NCBI GenBank assembly: GCA_024364805.1
Contig: CM044519.1
Location: 46,725,727 to 46,747,451 of the forward strand
Direction: 5' to 3'
DNA: 21,725 nucleotides
Origin: Euprymna scolopes
Taxonomy: Eukaryota > Mollusca > Cephalopoda > Sepiida > Sepiolidae
Part shown: positions 21,116 through 21,725 of the stretch, one piece after another
How the letters are laid out: every line of letters begins with the position of its first letter
How positions within the stretch are numbered: the stretch's first letter is position 1
Made by a program: the position numbers and the translations under genes
The notes under the pieces: generated by a model
Databases searched by the model: none
What the model saw: the letters and a program-made list of their open reading frames with translations, nothing else
What the model was told of the DNA's origin: nothing

Positions 21116-21693
21116 GCAAGATATTACATTGAAGTAATAAGAACTCATAAAGCAGTACATAACCGTGAAATTTCCTAATACATTTTTGCTGTTCATCATG
21201 TCATTTTTTTTACTATTTCTAGGCGTGTATTTCCTTAGTCGAAAATCATTAAAAATCTGTTGAGTAGAATAGTTTTTTTCTTCTTATTTTAAGAAATATT
21301 TAATTCTACCGACACTTCATAAAAACGAACAAGGATCGTTTCGCATGAGAAGAATTTACTTTATATTATTTGTCTCATACAAGCGAATACTTGTCTCATT
21401 TACTTATGAACACATACACACACATATTATTGCTATAATAAATAAATAAAATGATATAATAAATTCTATTTCCTATCATACCTGTATGCATATTCTTAAA
21501 TAACAAAAATGTTTTTCTTGACTTATTTGTGATGTTATGGGAGTGGTTGAAGATGAGACTTTTTTAAAAATTTCATATAAAAAACAATTTTCAAAATTGT
21601 TTTAGAAACGACCGTGCGTCAAATTTTGTTGTGCTTGAATTCTTACAACTCTTTAAATAATGTGATGAATTTTTTAAAATTTAACCCCCCCAC
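21116..21693. other. AT-rich unassigned DNA
   Basis: No gene or repeat family recognised beyond short A and T runs. Confidence 0.5.
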
Positions 21694-21725
21694 ACATATA
21701 CATATATATATATATATATATATAT
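21694..21725. repeat. (CA)(TA)n microsatellite, cut by window edge
   Basis: Short CACACATATACA then TA units run off the right end; again CA precedes TA on plus. Confidence 0.9.

Overview
This looks like a piece of a repeat-rich animal genome, most likely a cephalopod such as an octopus. That assignment is an inference. It rests on very AT-rich DNA, on many long (TA)n and (CA)n(TA)n tracts (the window begins and ends inside such tracts), and on a mix of decayed Helitron, mariner, LINE and pol III SINE copies that I associate with cephalopod repeats. I see no intact protein-coding host gene and no bacterial features. The long open frames are mostly microsatellite translations or pieces of broken transposons.

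Layout from left to right. 360-4461 is an old Helitron on the minus strand: Rep domain at 2689-4440, PIF1-like helicase at about 780-2690, and a CTAG 3' terminus at 360. Its 5' end is lost beside a near-perfect inverted repeat at 4434-4508. A perfect 20-bp hairpin lies at 5179-5224. Two outward-facing inverted pairs of one short repeat family follow (about 6265-6500 and 7213-7800). The second pair encloses a tRNA-like SINE remnant, and the best copy carries a hammerhead-ribozyme-like core. 7891-8402 holds a long (CA)(TA) tract and a Z-DNA-type palindrome. 10235-10795 is a mariner transposase remnant (minus). 10941-11215 is probably a Helitron 5' fragment. A tRNA-like SINE head lies near 11270. 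11569-12045 holds two 5S-rRNA-derived SINE copies fused head to head. 12380-13165 holds two 3' fragments (minus) of the LINE family whose longer copy sits at 18090-21115. 13640-14000 is a second mariner-type transposase piece (minus). 14965-15236 is the reverse-transcriptase C-terminal end of another LINE. 15945-16188 is GA/GATA-rich. 18090-21115 is a broken LINE of the R2-like group (restriction-like endonuclease), with a TAC/TAA-repeat tail.

Nothing here forms a working gene system. The most notable points are structural: several inverted-repeat loci that could give long double-stranded RNA, and microsatellites that seem to have grown out of transposon codons. Two short stretches (9066-9187 and 16992-17072) resemble coding exons with plausible splice sites and are given as weak candidates.
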